A DNA stretch of 64,000 nt from Cellulomonas fimi ATCC 484. Its GTDB lineage: Bacteria > Actinomycetota > Actinomycetes > Actinomycetales > Cellulomonadaceae. The notes under the pieces are model-generated. The model had not been told where the DNA came from. It did not search any database and worked only from the letters and a program-made list of their open reading frames with translations. The stretch covers positions 868,001-932,000 of the forward strand of contig NC_015514.1 in NCBI RefSeq assembly GCF_000212695.1. The letters are read 5' to 3'. Position numbers and translations under genes: made by a program. Shown piece after piece: positions 39,830 to 49,489 of the stretch (positions within the stretch are counted from its first letter, which is position 1; each line of letters starts with the position of its first letter).

Positions 39830-41929
39830 ACTCGTTCGAGTGACGCGTGACGTGCGCCGTCCGGGGCGTCGTCGTCCGCCCGGTCGCGTGCCGTTCGGGT
39901 GGGAGCTCTCGGCGCCGCGTCGCGGCGTCGGGACCAGCATCCCGAACGTCAGGTCGGACGGCGGCACCGCGCGCGAGTAGAGGAACCCCTGCGCGTGGTC
40001 CACGCCGAGCTGCGCGAGGATGCCCGCGGTGTGCTCGTCCTCGACCCCCTCGGCCACGACCCGCAGCCCGAACGAGTGCGCGAGGTCGACCATCGCGCGC
40101 ACGACGACCTCGGAGCCCTCGCGCCCGCCGGCCTGCAGGTCGGCGACGAACAGGCGGTCGATCTTCAGCTCGTCGACCGGCAGGTCGCGCAGCTGCGAGA
40201 TCGACGTGTTCCCGATCCCGAAGTCGTCGATCGCGACGCGCACCCCGAGCTCGCCCAGGCGCTCGAGCACCGGCACGACGCGCGAGCGGTCCGCGACGAG
40301 CGCCGTCTCGGTGATCTCGACCTCGAGCAGGTCGGCGGGCACCGCGTGCTCGGTCAGGAGCGCCTCGATGAGGTCGACGACCGCGGTGGTCGTGACGTCG
40401 TGCGCCGACAGGTTCACGGCGACGGGCGTCGTGCGCCCCTCCCGCGACCAGTGCGCGAGCTGGCGCACGCACGTCGTCAGCGCGAACCGCGTGACGTCGT
40501 GGATGAGCCCCGACTGCTCCGCGAGCGGGATGAACGACGCGGGCGCGAGCAGCCCGCGGGTCTCGTGCCGCCAGCGCATGAGGGCCTCGAGCCCGACCGT
40601 GCTGCCCGTCGTCAGGTCGATCTTCGGCTGGTAGTGCATCTCGAGCTGCCGGGGCTCGTCGGTCTCGGTGTCCAGCGCCCGGTGCAGGTCCCCGAGCAGC
40701 ACGAGGCGCGCCGGCGAGGAGTCGTCCTCGTCGAGCGAGTAGACCGCGACGCCCGTGCGGTGGTGCTTGGCGGCGTACATCGCGACGTCGGCCGTGCGCA
40801 TGAGCGACGACGAGTCGTCCGCGTGGTCGGGCAGGCACGCCACGCCGACCGACGTCTCGACGTGCAGCGGCAGCTCGCCGAGCATGAACGGCGTCGTGAA
40901 CAGGCCGCGGACCCGGCGGGCCAGGCGCTCCGCGTTCTCGACCGACCGCACGTCCGGCAGCAGCACCGCGAACTCGTCGCCGCCGAGCCGCGCGACCACG
41001 TCGTTGCCGCGCAGCGCGCCGCGCAGCCGCTCGGCGACCTGCTCCAGCAGCTCGTCGCCGCGGTCGTGCCCGAGCGAGTCGTTGATGTCCTTGAAGTGGT
41101 CGATGTCGAGCAGCATGAGCCCGACGCGCGTGCCGTCCTCGTGCGCCTCCGCGATGGTGCGCCGCATCCGGTCCGCGAGCATCCGGCGGTTGGGCAGGCC
41201 GGTCAGCGAGTCGAGCAGCGCGAGCCGCGCGTTCTCGAGCGCCGTGGCCTGCAGCCGTCGGGACGTCGTCAGGACCGTGCGGAACAGCAGCACCCACAGC
41301 GCCACGAGCCCGCCGCCGACGACGATCCCCACGGTGCGGACGGCGTCGCCGACCGCGTGCGCCGAGCCCGTGTGGTCGAGCATGACCTCGGCCGCGCCGA
41401 CGACCTCGGACGAGGGGCGGTCCTCGGTGGTGCGCAGCGTCTGCGCGGCGGTGACCGGCACGTACACGTCGAGCACGTCGCGCTGCGTGCCGCTCAGGGT
41501 CCCGGGTGCGTCGCCGCGGACGTCCGACACGACGCGCGCGTCGGGCTCGCCCGAGGCCATGACCGCGTCGAGGCGCTCGCCGTCGGGGAACCCGCTCGTG
41601 GTGCGGTCGGCGGTCGAGAAGATGAGCGTCCCGTCCTGGGCCCACAGCCGGACCTCGACGACGCTGTCCGCGAACCCGGCGACGGCCTGCCGGACGGCCT
41701 CGTCCTGGTCGGGCGTGAGCGCGGTCGCGAGGACGAACGCGTCGGTCGGCACCTGGGCGGTCGCGTAGGACCGGACCGACTCGGCCGAGCGCATGCCGTC
41801 GCGCGTCGACTGCCGCTCCATGACGGTCGCCGACACGACCACGAGCGCGCACCCGAGCACGGCCATCGCCGCGATGCTCACGACCGCGAAGTAGCGCGTG
41901 AGCGACCACGGGCGGCGGTTACGTGGCAC
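39830..41929 (-). CDS. GGDEF-EAL cyclic-di-GMP protein; frame has no own stop
   Basis: Starts at GTG 41929 (GAGGTCCC upstream). Two membrane helices (about 10-33 and 207-230) flank an extracellular sensor region. Then GGDEF: RLGGDEFAVLL with the inhibitory RGND site five residues before. Then EAL: GLEALMRW, NLSAHDV, EITETAL, DDFGIGNTSIS and VVAEGVED. Recognisable EAL sequence ends near 39920. In this frame no stop occurs until 38288, the stop of the signal peptidase gene, while a neighbouring frame has TGA at 39828-39830. A frameshift, real or sequencing-derived, near the 3' end is the simplest explanation. Coordinates here give the plausible coding extent. Confidence 0.8.
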
Positions 41930-41990
41930 GGGACCTCATGGGCGGGACGGACGACGGGGGCGACATCGGTCAGCGCGGGAGGAGCGTGCG

Positions 41991-42006
41991 CTACGGGGCA
42001 CCGTAG
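41991..42006. promoter_or_regulatory. Inverted repeat in the divergent GGDEF/msrB region
   Basis: CTACGG-GGCA-CCGTAG is perfect over 6 bp, located about 60 nt upstream of the GGDEF start and 126 nt upstream of msrB. It could be an operator or a 5' leader hairpin. Confidence 0.4.
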
Positions 42007-42131
42007 ACCGAAGTCACCGGGATCTGCGACACGCGCTGGTCAGGGGCTCGCCCGGCGCGTCGGGAACCGTCGGGGGACGCTCGTTGTTGCACGGGTCGGC
42101 CGGGAGGCCGGCCGCGAGGAGGAGGACGACG

Positions 42132-42533
42132 ATGGGGTACGAGGTCACCAGGACCGACGAGGAGTGGGCGGAGCGCCTCGACGCGCAGGAGTTCGCGGTG
42201 CTGCGCCGCGCAGGCACGGAGCGCGCGTGGACGGGCGAGCTGCTCGAGGAGAAGCGCGTCGGCGTGTACCGGTGCCGCGCGTGCAGCAACGAGCTGTTCC
42301 GTTCGGAGACGAAGTTCGACTCGCACTGCGGGTGGCCGAGCTTCTTCTCGCCGCTCGCGCAGGACCGCGTGGAGCTGATCGAGGACCGCAGCCTCGGCAT
42401 GGTCCGCACGGAGGTGCGGTGCGCGCGCTGCGGGTCCCACCTGGGCCACGTGTTCGACGACGCGCCGCAGACGCCGACGGGCGACCGCTACTGCATGAAC
42501 TCGGTGAGCCTGACCTTCGAGCCGGCCCCCTGA
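42132..42533 (+). CDS. msrB: Peptide-methionine (R)-S-oxide reductase
   Basis: A protein of 133 residues, ATG 42132 with GAGGAGGAGG just upstream. It is a complete MsrB: two CxxC zinc pairs (RCRACSN and RCARCGSH), SHCGWPSFFSP, HLGHVFDD and catalytic Cys in TGDRYCMNSVSL. It reduces the R form of methionine sulfoxide in proteins using thioredoxin. A free-standing gene in a divergent promoter region with the c-di-GMP gene. Confidence 0.95.
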   Translation: MGYEVTRTDEEWAERLDAQEFAVLRRAGTERAWTGELLEEKRVGVYRCRACSNELFRSETKFDSHCGWPSFFSPLAQDRVELIEDRSLGMVRTEVRCARCGSHLGHVFDDAPQTPTGDRYCMNSVSLTFEPAP

Positions 42534-42634
42534 GGTGCCGTCACCGTGCCGCCACCGTGCCGTCACCTGGGCGGGCGCCGTCCGGATGGTCGACACCTCT
42601 GAAGTCGGCGGCCTCACCTGCCGATAATGCAGAC

Positions 42635-43429
42635 GTGGACGAGCTGCTGACCGTGCGTCGGTGGCGCCGGTACGGCGCCGACCGGCTCTTCGTGACGCAC
42701 GAGACCGGCGCGCGCGTCGGCTCCGTCGACCTCCAGTCGGGCGAGGTGGTCGTCGAGCACCCCGCGCTGGAGGACGGCGTCCGCCGCGCGGCGCAGGCCT
42801 ACCTGCGCTCCGACGTGCGCACCGAGACGGGCGAGCTGGTGCTGCCCGTGCCCGCGACGCCGACGGACGCGCTCGACGCGCTGGACCAGGCGGCGCTCGA
42901 GGCGTGGCTCGGCTCGGTCTCGAAGGACACGACGGAGCTGCCGGCGTACCGCGGCGAGCGGGGCAGCTCGGTGCGCACGCGGCTGTCGCGGCTCGTCGAC
43001 GAGGGCTGGCAGGTGCTGCACGACGTCCCGGTGGGGCGGCAGGGCAGCGTGCTGCAGAACCTCCTGGTCGGGCCGGGCGGCATCCTCACGGTCACGGAGC
43101 GGGACCTGACGGGCTCGCACGTGGTGGTCGAGGGGCGCACGATGACGGTCGACGGCGTCTCGGTGCCGTACCTGCGCGACGCGCGGCTCGAGGCGTCGCG
43201 CGTGCAGTCCGCGCTCCTCGCGGCGGCGTGCGCGGGCGTCGTGGTCCGCCCCGTCCTGGTGGTGCAGGGGCAGCTGGACGTGCGCGCGCCGGGCGGTCCG
43301 GACGACGTCCTGGTGGTGCCCCGTTCGGAGCTGCCGAGCGTGTTCCGCCTGATGGCGCCGCGTCTGGGTGCCGACCGGGCGACGGCGATCGCGGCCGTCG
43401 CGTCCCGCAAGTCGACCTGGTCGCGCTGA
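42635..43429 (+). CDS. NERD-like domain protein
   Basis: A protein of 264 residues starting at GTG 42635, 6 nt after GATAAT (42623-42628), a clear leaderless layout. The pattern GWQVLHDVPVGRQGSVLQNLLVGPGGILTVTERD (about 125-160) recalls the nuclease-related NERD domain, in which a small conserved core resembles a restriction-enzyme fold. Later VSVPYLRDARLEASRVQSALLAAA and VVVRPVLVVQG fit the same family. An N-terminal ~90 residues (RYGADRLFVTHETGARVGSV) are separate. Nuclease activity is unproven. A 24-bp palindrome follows the stop. Confidence 0.7.
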   Translation: MDELLTVRRWRRYGADRLFVTHETGARVGSVDLQSGEVVVEHPALEDGVRRAAQAYLRSDVRTETGELVLPVPATPTDALDALDQAALEAWLGSVSKDTTELPAYRGERGSSVRTRLSRLVDEGWQVLHDVPVGRQGSVLQNLLVGPGGILTVTERDLTGSHVVVEGRTMTVDGVSVPYLRDARLEASRVQSALLAAACAGVVVRPVLVVQGQLDVRAPGGPDDVLVVPRSELPSVFRLMAPRLGADRATAIAAVASRKSTWSR

Positions 43430-43433
43430 CCGC

Positions 43434-43457
43434 CGTCTGGGTGCTAGCACCCAGACG
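43434..43457. promoter_or_regulatory. 24-bp perfect palindrome between NERD and marR genes
   Basis: CGTCTGGGTGCT and its exact complement meet at position 43445/43446 with CTAG at the centre. It starts 5 nt after the NERD stop and ends 70 nt before the MarR start, so it may be a terminator (10-bp stem, CTAG loop) or a MarR operator. CTAG is a rare tetranucleotide in bacteria. Confidence 0.6.
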
Positions 43458-43526
43458 CCCTCCGGTTGTCCAGATGTCCAGCGATTTCGCCCGCTCAGCG
43501 TGCCGCGGTGGGGCGAGGATGACCCT

Positions 43527-43976
43527 GTGACGGAGGAGAACCTCGCGAGGCTCGAGCAGGAGCTCGGCCTGCTGCTGCGACGCGCGCACGCCTCGCAGGC
43601 GTCGCTCGCGCGCGAGGTGCACCCCGACCTGGAGCCGTCGGCGTACGTGCTGCTCGGCCACATCGAGGCGACGCCCGGCCTGCGCGCGAGCGACCTCGCG
43701 TCGTTCATCGGGGTGGGCCGCGGGACGATCTCGCGGCAGCTGTCCCGCCTGGGCGCGATCGGGCTCGTGTCCCGGCGCCCCGACCCGGACGACTTCCGTG
43801 GCCAGCTCCTCGACCTCACGGACGAGGGCCGCCGCCGGCTGGCCTCCGCGCGGGCCGCGCGCCGCGAGTTCCTGCTGCGGGCGCTCGCGGACTGGAGCGC
43901 GCAGGAGATCGACGCGCTGGCCGAGCGGCTGGACCGCCTCAACGAGGCGCTCGCCGCCGCCCGGCAGCACGACTGA
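43527..43976 (+). CDS. MarR-family regulator
   Basis: A protein of 149 residues from GTG 43527, 6 nt after GAGGAT. Winged helix-turn-helix: LRASDLASFIGVGRGTISRQLSRLGAIGLVSRRPDPDDFRGQ (about 58-100), with the usual dimer helices at both ends (LARLEQELGLLLRRAHASQ; EIDALAERLDRLNEAL). It is convergent with the remnant of an MFS drug exporter, which it may once have regulated. That target is now broken. Confidence 0.87.
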   Translation: MTEENLARLEQELGLLLRRAHASQASLAREVHPDLEPSAYVLLGHIEATPGLRASDLASFIGVGRGTISRQLSRLGAIGLVSRRPDPDDFRGQLLDLTDEGRRRLASARAARREFLLRALADWSAQEIDALAERLDRLNEALAAARQHD

Positions 43977-43985
43977 CCGCGACCG

Positions 43986-44352
43986 TCAGACGGCCGCGAC
44001 CTCCGGCTCGCGGTCCTGCTCGAGCCGCTGCTCGATCCCGGACTTGCGGCTGAGCGGCACCTCGCGCAGGAACAGCACCGCGACCAGCGAGATCACCGCG
44101 ACGGGCGCGGCCACGAGGAACAGGTCCGCGATCGCGTCGCCGAACGCGCTCTCGACGACCAGCTTGACCGGCCCGGGGAGGGTCGCCAGGTCGGGCAGCG
44201 CGCTCGTGCCGCCGGTCCCGAGGGCCGACGGGTCCACGCCGAGCCCGCGCAGGCCGTCGACGACGAGGTCGCCGACGCGGTGGGTGAGCACCGCGCCGAG
44301 CGCCGAGACGCCGATCGCGCCGCCGAGGGTCCGGAAGAATGCGACCGTCGCG
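43986..44352 (-). pseudogene. MFS (DHA2/EmrB-type) exporter, only the last ~120 residues left
   Basis: The minus-strand frame ending at 43986 encodes the C-terminal end of a 14-helix drug exporter: VAFFRTLGGAIGVSALGAVL, a loop, VKLVVESAFGDAIADLFLVA, and VAVISLVAVLFLREVPL with a charged tail. Upstream of about 44352 (minus-strand 5' side) the frame immediately turns into out-of-frame sequence of the opposite-strand Old Yellow Enzyme gene. More than 350 residues of the family's usual length, the start codon and the promoter are missing. It cannot work as a transporter. Confidence 0.8.
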
Positions 44353-45332
44353 GCGGGTTCGGCCTGCTGCTCGCCGAGGCCACGGCCGTCGCGCCCGAGG
44401 GCCGGATCTCGCCGCGCGACACCGGGCTGTGGGACGACGCGCACGTCGCGTCCTGGCGCCGCGTCACCGACTTCGTGCACGCGCGCGGCACCCGGGTCGG
44501 CGTCCAGCTCGCGCACGCGGGCCGCAAGGCGTCGACGTACCCGCCGTTCGGCGCCCAGGACGGGTCCGTCCCCGCCGCCGACGGCGGCTGGACCGCGGTC
44601 GGGCCCGGCGCCGAGCCGTACCCCGGCCTCGCGACGCCCACCGCGCTGCGCACCGAGGAGGTCGCCGCCGTGCCCGCCGCGTTCGCGGCCGCCGCGCGGC
44701 GCGCCCTCGACGCAGGGTTCGACGTCGTCGAGGTGCACGCCGCCCATGGCTACCTGCTCCACCAGTTCCTGTCGCCGCTGACCAACACGCGCGACGACGA
44801 GTACGGCGGGTCGCCCGAGAACCGGGCGCGCCTGCTCGTCGAGACCGTCGACGCGGTGCGCGCCGTGTGGCCCGACGAGCTGCCGCTGCTCGTGCGCGTG
44901 TCCGCCACCGACTGGCTGCCCGAGGGGCTCGGCGTCGCCGACGTGGCCGCCGTCGTGAAGGACCTCGCCGGCCACGGCGTCGACCTCGTCGACGTGTCCA
45001 CCGGCGGCAACGCACCCGCGTCGATCCCCGTCGGGCCGGGCTACCAGGTGCCTGCCGCGCGGCAGGTCCGCGAGACGTCCGGGCTGCCCGTCGCCGCCGT
45101 CGGCATCGTCACGTCGCCCGAGCAGGCCGAGCAGGTGCTCGTCGACGGCAGCGCCGACGCGGTGCTGCTGGGTCGCGTCGCGCTGCGCGAGCCCTCCTGG
45201 CCGCTGCGCGCCGCGCACGAGCTGGGTGTCGCGACCGACGCGCTGCCCGTCGCCGCCGACCGGTCGGCCGTCGCCGGGCTGCCGACCGTGACCGGGTGGC
45301 AGCCGCAGCACGTGCGGGGCGCCTGGCGCTGA
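44349..45332 (+). pseudogene. Old Yellow Enzyme (YqjM/NemA-type) lacking its N-terminus
   Basis: From GGFGLLLAEATAVAPEGR onward this is a normal FMN-dependent NADH:flavin oxidoreductase: VGVQLAHAGRKAS (substrate His), VVEVHAAHGYLLHQFLSP, RDDEYGGSPENRARL, VDVSTGGNAP, AVGIVTSPEQAEQV and LLGRVALREPSW. The N-terminal ~60 residues with the first FMN-binding strand and its catalytic Cys are missing. In their place lies antisense MFS sequence. An in-frame start at 44280 exists but would give a foreign N-terminus. Probably inactive. Confidence 0.78.
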
Positions 45333-45341
45333 CCGGGCCGT

Positions 45342-45374
45342 CGCCGGCGCGCGCGACGTGCGCGGGCGCCGGCG
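45342..45374. terminator. Hairpin between OYE remnant and malic enzyme
   Basis: CGCCGGCGC (45342-45350) pairs with GCGCCGGCG (45366-45374), with inner GCGC pairs possible. It lies between convergent genes. Confidence 0.5.
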
Positions 45375-45378
45375 GGCG

Positions 45379-46779
<1,401 letters not shown>

Positions 46780-46939
46780 GCGGCTCATTGTGGCCCGCGG
46801 GGTGCCGTGGCGCGCCCGCGACGTGGGCCGCGACCGGCCCGGCGCCGGGCGGCGTCGTCTCCCGGGCCGCGTGGCGCGACCCGGTCCGCCCGACCGGCGG
46901 GCGCGTCCGGGGTCTCCCGCGCGCTCGTAGGGTGGCCCG

Positions 46940-47782
46940 GTGCCCGCCGACCCGCTCGCCCCGCTCGCCGACCTGCCCGGCGTCGCCGACGCCGTCGCAC
47001 GCGCGCGCGACGCGTGCGAGCAGCTGCGCTGGCACGAGGCCTACCGCAGGCGCTGGCGGGAGGTCCGGGCGGAGGCCGGTCTGCGGTCCGCACGGGCGAG
47101 CGCCGCCGTCGACGGTGCACGGCTCCCGCTCGACGTCGTGCGCGGGCTGGCGACCGCGCCCGCCGGGGCGCCCGACCCGCAGGTCGCGCGCGTGCTCGGG
47201 GCCGTCCGCGCGACCGCCGTGGTCGAGCGGCTCATGCCCGACCTCGGCGCACGAGGGGCCGCCGCGCTCCCGCCGCTCGGGCAGCTCCTCGCGCGGGTGC
47301 ACGCCGCAGCCGGCGGCGGCTGGCTCGACGACGACCTGCTCGGGCGCGTCCGGTCCGGCGCACCGCAGGACCTCACCGGTCTCGGCCCGGCGCCCGACGG
47401 GGCGCAGGTCGCCGCCCGGATCGACCTGCTCGGCCGGACCGTCGCCGGCAGCACGGCCCCGGCGCTGGTCGTCGCGGCCGTCGTGCACGGCGAGCTCCTG
47501 ACGCTGCGCCCCTTCGCGGCCGGCAACGGCGTCGTCGCGCGGGCGGTCGCCCGCCTCGTCGCGACCGCGCGCGGGCTCGACCCCACCGGGTCGGTCGTCG
47601 CCGACGTCGCGTGGGCTGTCGCGCCGCAGCCGTACCTGGGGGCCGCCGCGCAGTTCGCGACCGGCACGCCCGACGGCGTCGCGGCATGGCTGCGCGCGTG
47701 CGCGGAAGCCGTCGTGAGCGGCGTCGACGAGGCGCGGGTGGTGGCCGACGGCGTGCTGGCGGGGCGGCTGCCGTCCGCGTGA
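46940..47782 (+). CDS. Degenerate Fic-family protein
   Basis: A protein of 280 residues from GTG 46940, 6 nt after TAGGGT. Mainly helical. In the C-terminal half the Fic core reads VVHGELLTLRPFAAGNGVVARAVARLV, where active Fic proteins have HPFxDGNGRxxR. The catalytic His is Arg, the acidic residue is Ala and the first Arg of the motif is Val. AMP-transfer is therefore not expected. The N-terminal EVRAEAGLRSARASAAVDGARL resembles the inhibitory-helix region of Fic proteins. The function is unknown. Confidence 0.7.
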   Translation: MPADPLAPLADLPGVADAVARARDACEQLRWHEAYRRRWREVRAEAGLRSARASAAVDGARLPLDVVRGLATAPAGAPDPQVARVLGAVRATAVVERLMPDLGARGAAALPPLGQLLARVHAAAGGGWLDDDLLGRVRSGAPQDLTGLGPAPDGAQVAARIDLLGRTVAGSTAPALVVAAVVHGELLTLRPFAAGNGVVARAVARLVATARGLDPTGSVVADVAWAVAPQPYLGAAAQFATGTPDGVAAWLRACAEAVVSGVDEARVVADGVLAGRLPSA

Positions 47783-48307
47783 CCAGGGCCGCCGGCGTGC
47801 GTCGAGAGCCCGCTGCCGCGGGGTCCGGGTGGCTGGGCCGCGCCGCCCCGGCGTCGTTGCCGGTGCGGCGGGCTGTCCTGGCACGACGACGGCGCCCCGA
47901 GAGGCGCCGTTGCCGAACGGAGGCCGGGAGGGTGATCAAGCGTGCACCTGTCCAGTCGCGACGGGACGAGCCCGGTCGACCTGCCCAGAGGTGGGCGCTC
48001 CTGCGCGTGGGTGCCCTCACGGCGATCCAGTTGTAGGACTGTCGTACCGCAGCGAGCGGCCGATGGGAACTGCGCGCGGTGACGGCGCAGCACACCGACC
48101 CGTCGCCGCCACATGGCGGGACGCGCGACCGGCATGTGGACCTGCCGACGTGGTCCAGCACCGCGCGGCCCGCGCAGTGCTGACCCCGCGCGCTCCTGGT
48201 GCGGTGCGCGGGCGGACGGGTGGCCCGGCGCTGCTCGTGCGGTGCGGGGGCCGAGGGGAGACCGGACGCTGCTCGTGCGGTGCGCGTCGCTGCCCGAGCC
48301 CGTGCGG
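47783..48307. other. 525-nt intergenic region
   Basis: No convincing gene on either strand. It lies between the 3' ends of the Fic-like gene and of the HAD gene (converging). It holds short direct repeats of GCTGCTCGTGCGGTGCG (around 48230-48246 and 48264-48280), with a related copy CTCCTGGTGCGGTGCG upstream at about 48195. A GAGAGGCGCCGT/CGGCGCCCC element lies near 47890-47910. No terminator with a T tract was seen. Confidence 0.5.
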
Positions 48308-49147
48308 TCAGTCGGTCCGTGCGCGTCGGCGCGCCCACCACAGCGCGACGCCGCACGCCGCCAGCACGACGACCGACGCCGCGACGAGCACCCGGGTCGG
48401 CGGGCGGCCGATCGCGAACAGCGACACCGGCCGGCTGAACGACAGCGACTCCCAGCCGCGCTCCGTCGCGAGCCGGCGCAGCGCGCGGTCCGGGTTCACG
48501 GCGAAGCCGTGGCCGACCGCCGCGAGCATGGGTGCGTCCGTGATCGAGTCGGAGTACGCGAAGCTCGCGTCCAGGTCGTAGCCCTGCTGCTCCGCGAGCG
48601 CCCGGATCGCGGTCGCCTTGTTCTCGCCGTAGGCGTAGAAGTCGATGCCGCCCGTGAACCTGCCGTCGGCGACCGCCATGCGGGTCGCGATCACGTGGTC
48701 CGCACCCAGGACCGCCGCGATCGGCTCGACGATCTCGCTGCCCGACGCCGAGACCACGACCACGTCGCGGCCCGCCTCGTGGTGCGCCTCGATGAGCGCG
48801 ACCGCCTCCGCGTACACCGTGGGGTCGATCGACTCGTGCAGGGTCTCGGCGACGATCGCCGACACCTGCGCGACGTCCCACCCCGTCACCATCCGCGACA
48901 GCTGGGCGCGCAGGCGCTCCGTCTGGGCCTCGTCCGCGCCGCCCACCAGGTACAGGAACTGCGCGTACGCGGTCCGCAGCACCGAGCGGCGGGTCAGCAG
49001 TCCGCCTGCCATGAACGGCCGCGAGAACGCCGTCGCCGACGACGTGGCGATGATCGTCTTGTCGAGGTCGAAGAACGCCGCCGCACGTCCGCCGTCGCGG
49101 GCGGGGCGCGGTGGGGTCCCGCGACCGGGGGTCGGGTTCTCGTCCAT
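48308..49147 (-). CDS. HAD-IB phosphatase with C-terminal membrane helix (Rv3661-like)
   Basis: A protein of 279 residues from ATG 49147. HAD motifs: AAFFDLDKTII (nucleophile and acid Asp), VVVSASGSEIVEPI (motif II), ENKATAIRAL (Lys) and AYSDSITDAPML (motif IV). The C-terminus is a single helix (VLVAASVVVLAACGVALWW) ending in basic residues, so the enzyme is tethered to the membrane. SerB-like HAD-IB proteins act on phosphoserine or lipid phosphates. In M. tuberculosis the homologue Rv3661 is beside the same ssd/tad cluster, as here. Confidence 0.87.
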   Translation of the reverse strand: MDENPTPGRGTPPRPARDGGRAAAFFDLDKTIIATSSATAFSRPFMAGGLLTRRSVLRTAYAQFLYLVGGADEAQTERLRAQLSRMVTGWDVAQVSAIVAETLHESIDPTVYAEAVALIEAHHEAGRDVVVVSASGSEIVEPIAAVLGADHVIATRMAVADGRFTGGIDFYAYGENKATAIRALAEQQGYDLDASFAYSDSITDAPMLAAVGHGFAVNPDRALRRLATERGWESLSFSRPVSLFAIGRPPTRVLVAASVVVLAACGVALWWARRRARTD

Positions 49148-49489
49148 CGCTCTCCGCGGCTCGTCGGTCTGGTCCTGGGCGTGGTGCGGGTCGTGCGTGG
49201 TGCGGGTCGTGCGGTGGTGCGTCGTCGGGCTGCGCCGCGCGCGGTGCCCGTCGTCACCGGCCGGAAGAGCGCTCGGTGCCGGTGTCCGTGCTGGTCGCGG
49301 CGAGCCTAGTGGGCGGTGCCGACACCGGGGCAGGGGCCCGCGGGCACGCTCACGAGCCGTCCACAGCCCCTCCGCACGTGTCGGCCATCCCCGGGCCGGT
49401 CCTGGTCCGGCCGCGCCGCGGACGCCGTCGGGGACGCTGCCGTCGTGGGTCGCCCGGACGGCCCGGCACCGGCCGACGAGAGGACGACC
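49148..49489. other. 342-nt divergent region between HAD and Tad operon
   Basis: No gene was recognised. It contains the promoter region for both directions and a direct repeat GTGGTGCGGGTCGTGC (two copies at about 49180 and 49198, with a third partial). No strong -10/-35 pair or palindrome could be assigned. Confidence 0.5.

Noticed and set aside
39899..43429. Plus-strand frame of over 1100 codons ending in the NERD-like gene
   Set aside because: Upstream of GTG 42635 it is antisense to the GGDEF-EAL gene and out of frame with msrB. The leaderless promoter marks the true start.
43986..45311. A 441-residue minus-strand membrane protein
   Set aside because: Only the C-terminal ~120 residues resemble an MFS exporter. 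The rest is antisense to the Old Yellow Enzyme gene.
47829..48581. Plus-strand gene in the 47.8-48.3 kb gap
   Set aside because: No ribosome site, composition of a shadow frame, and it overlaps the HAD gene on the other strand.
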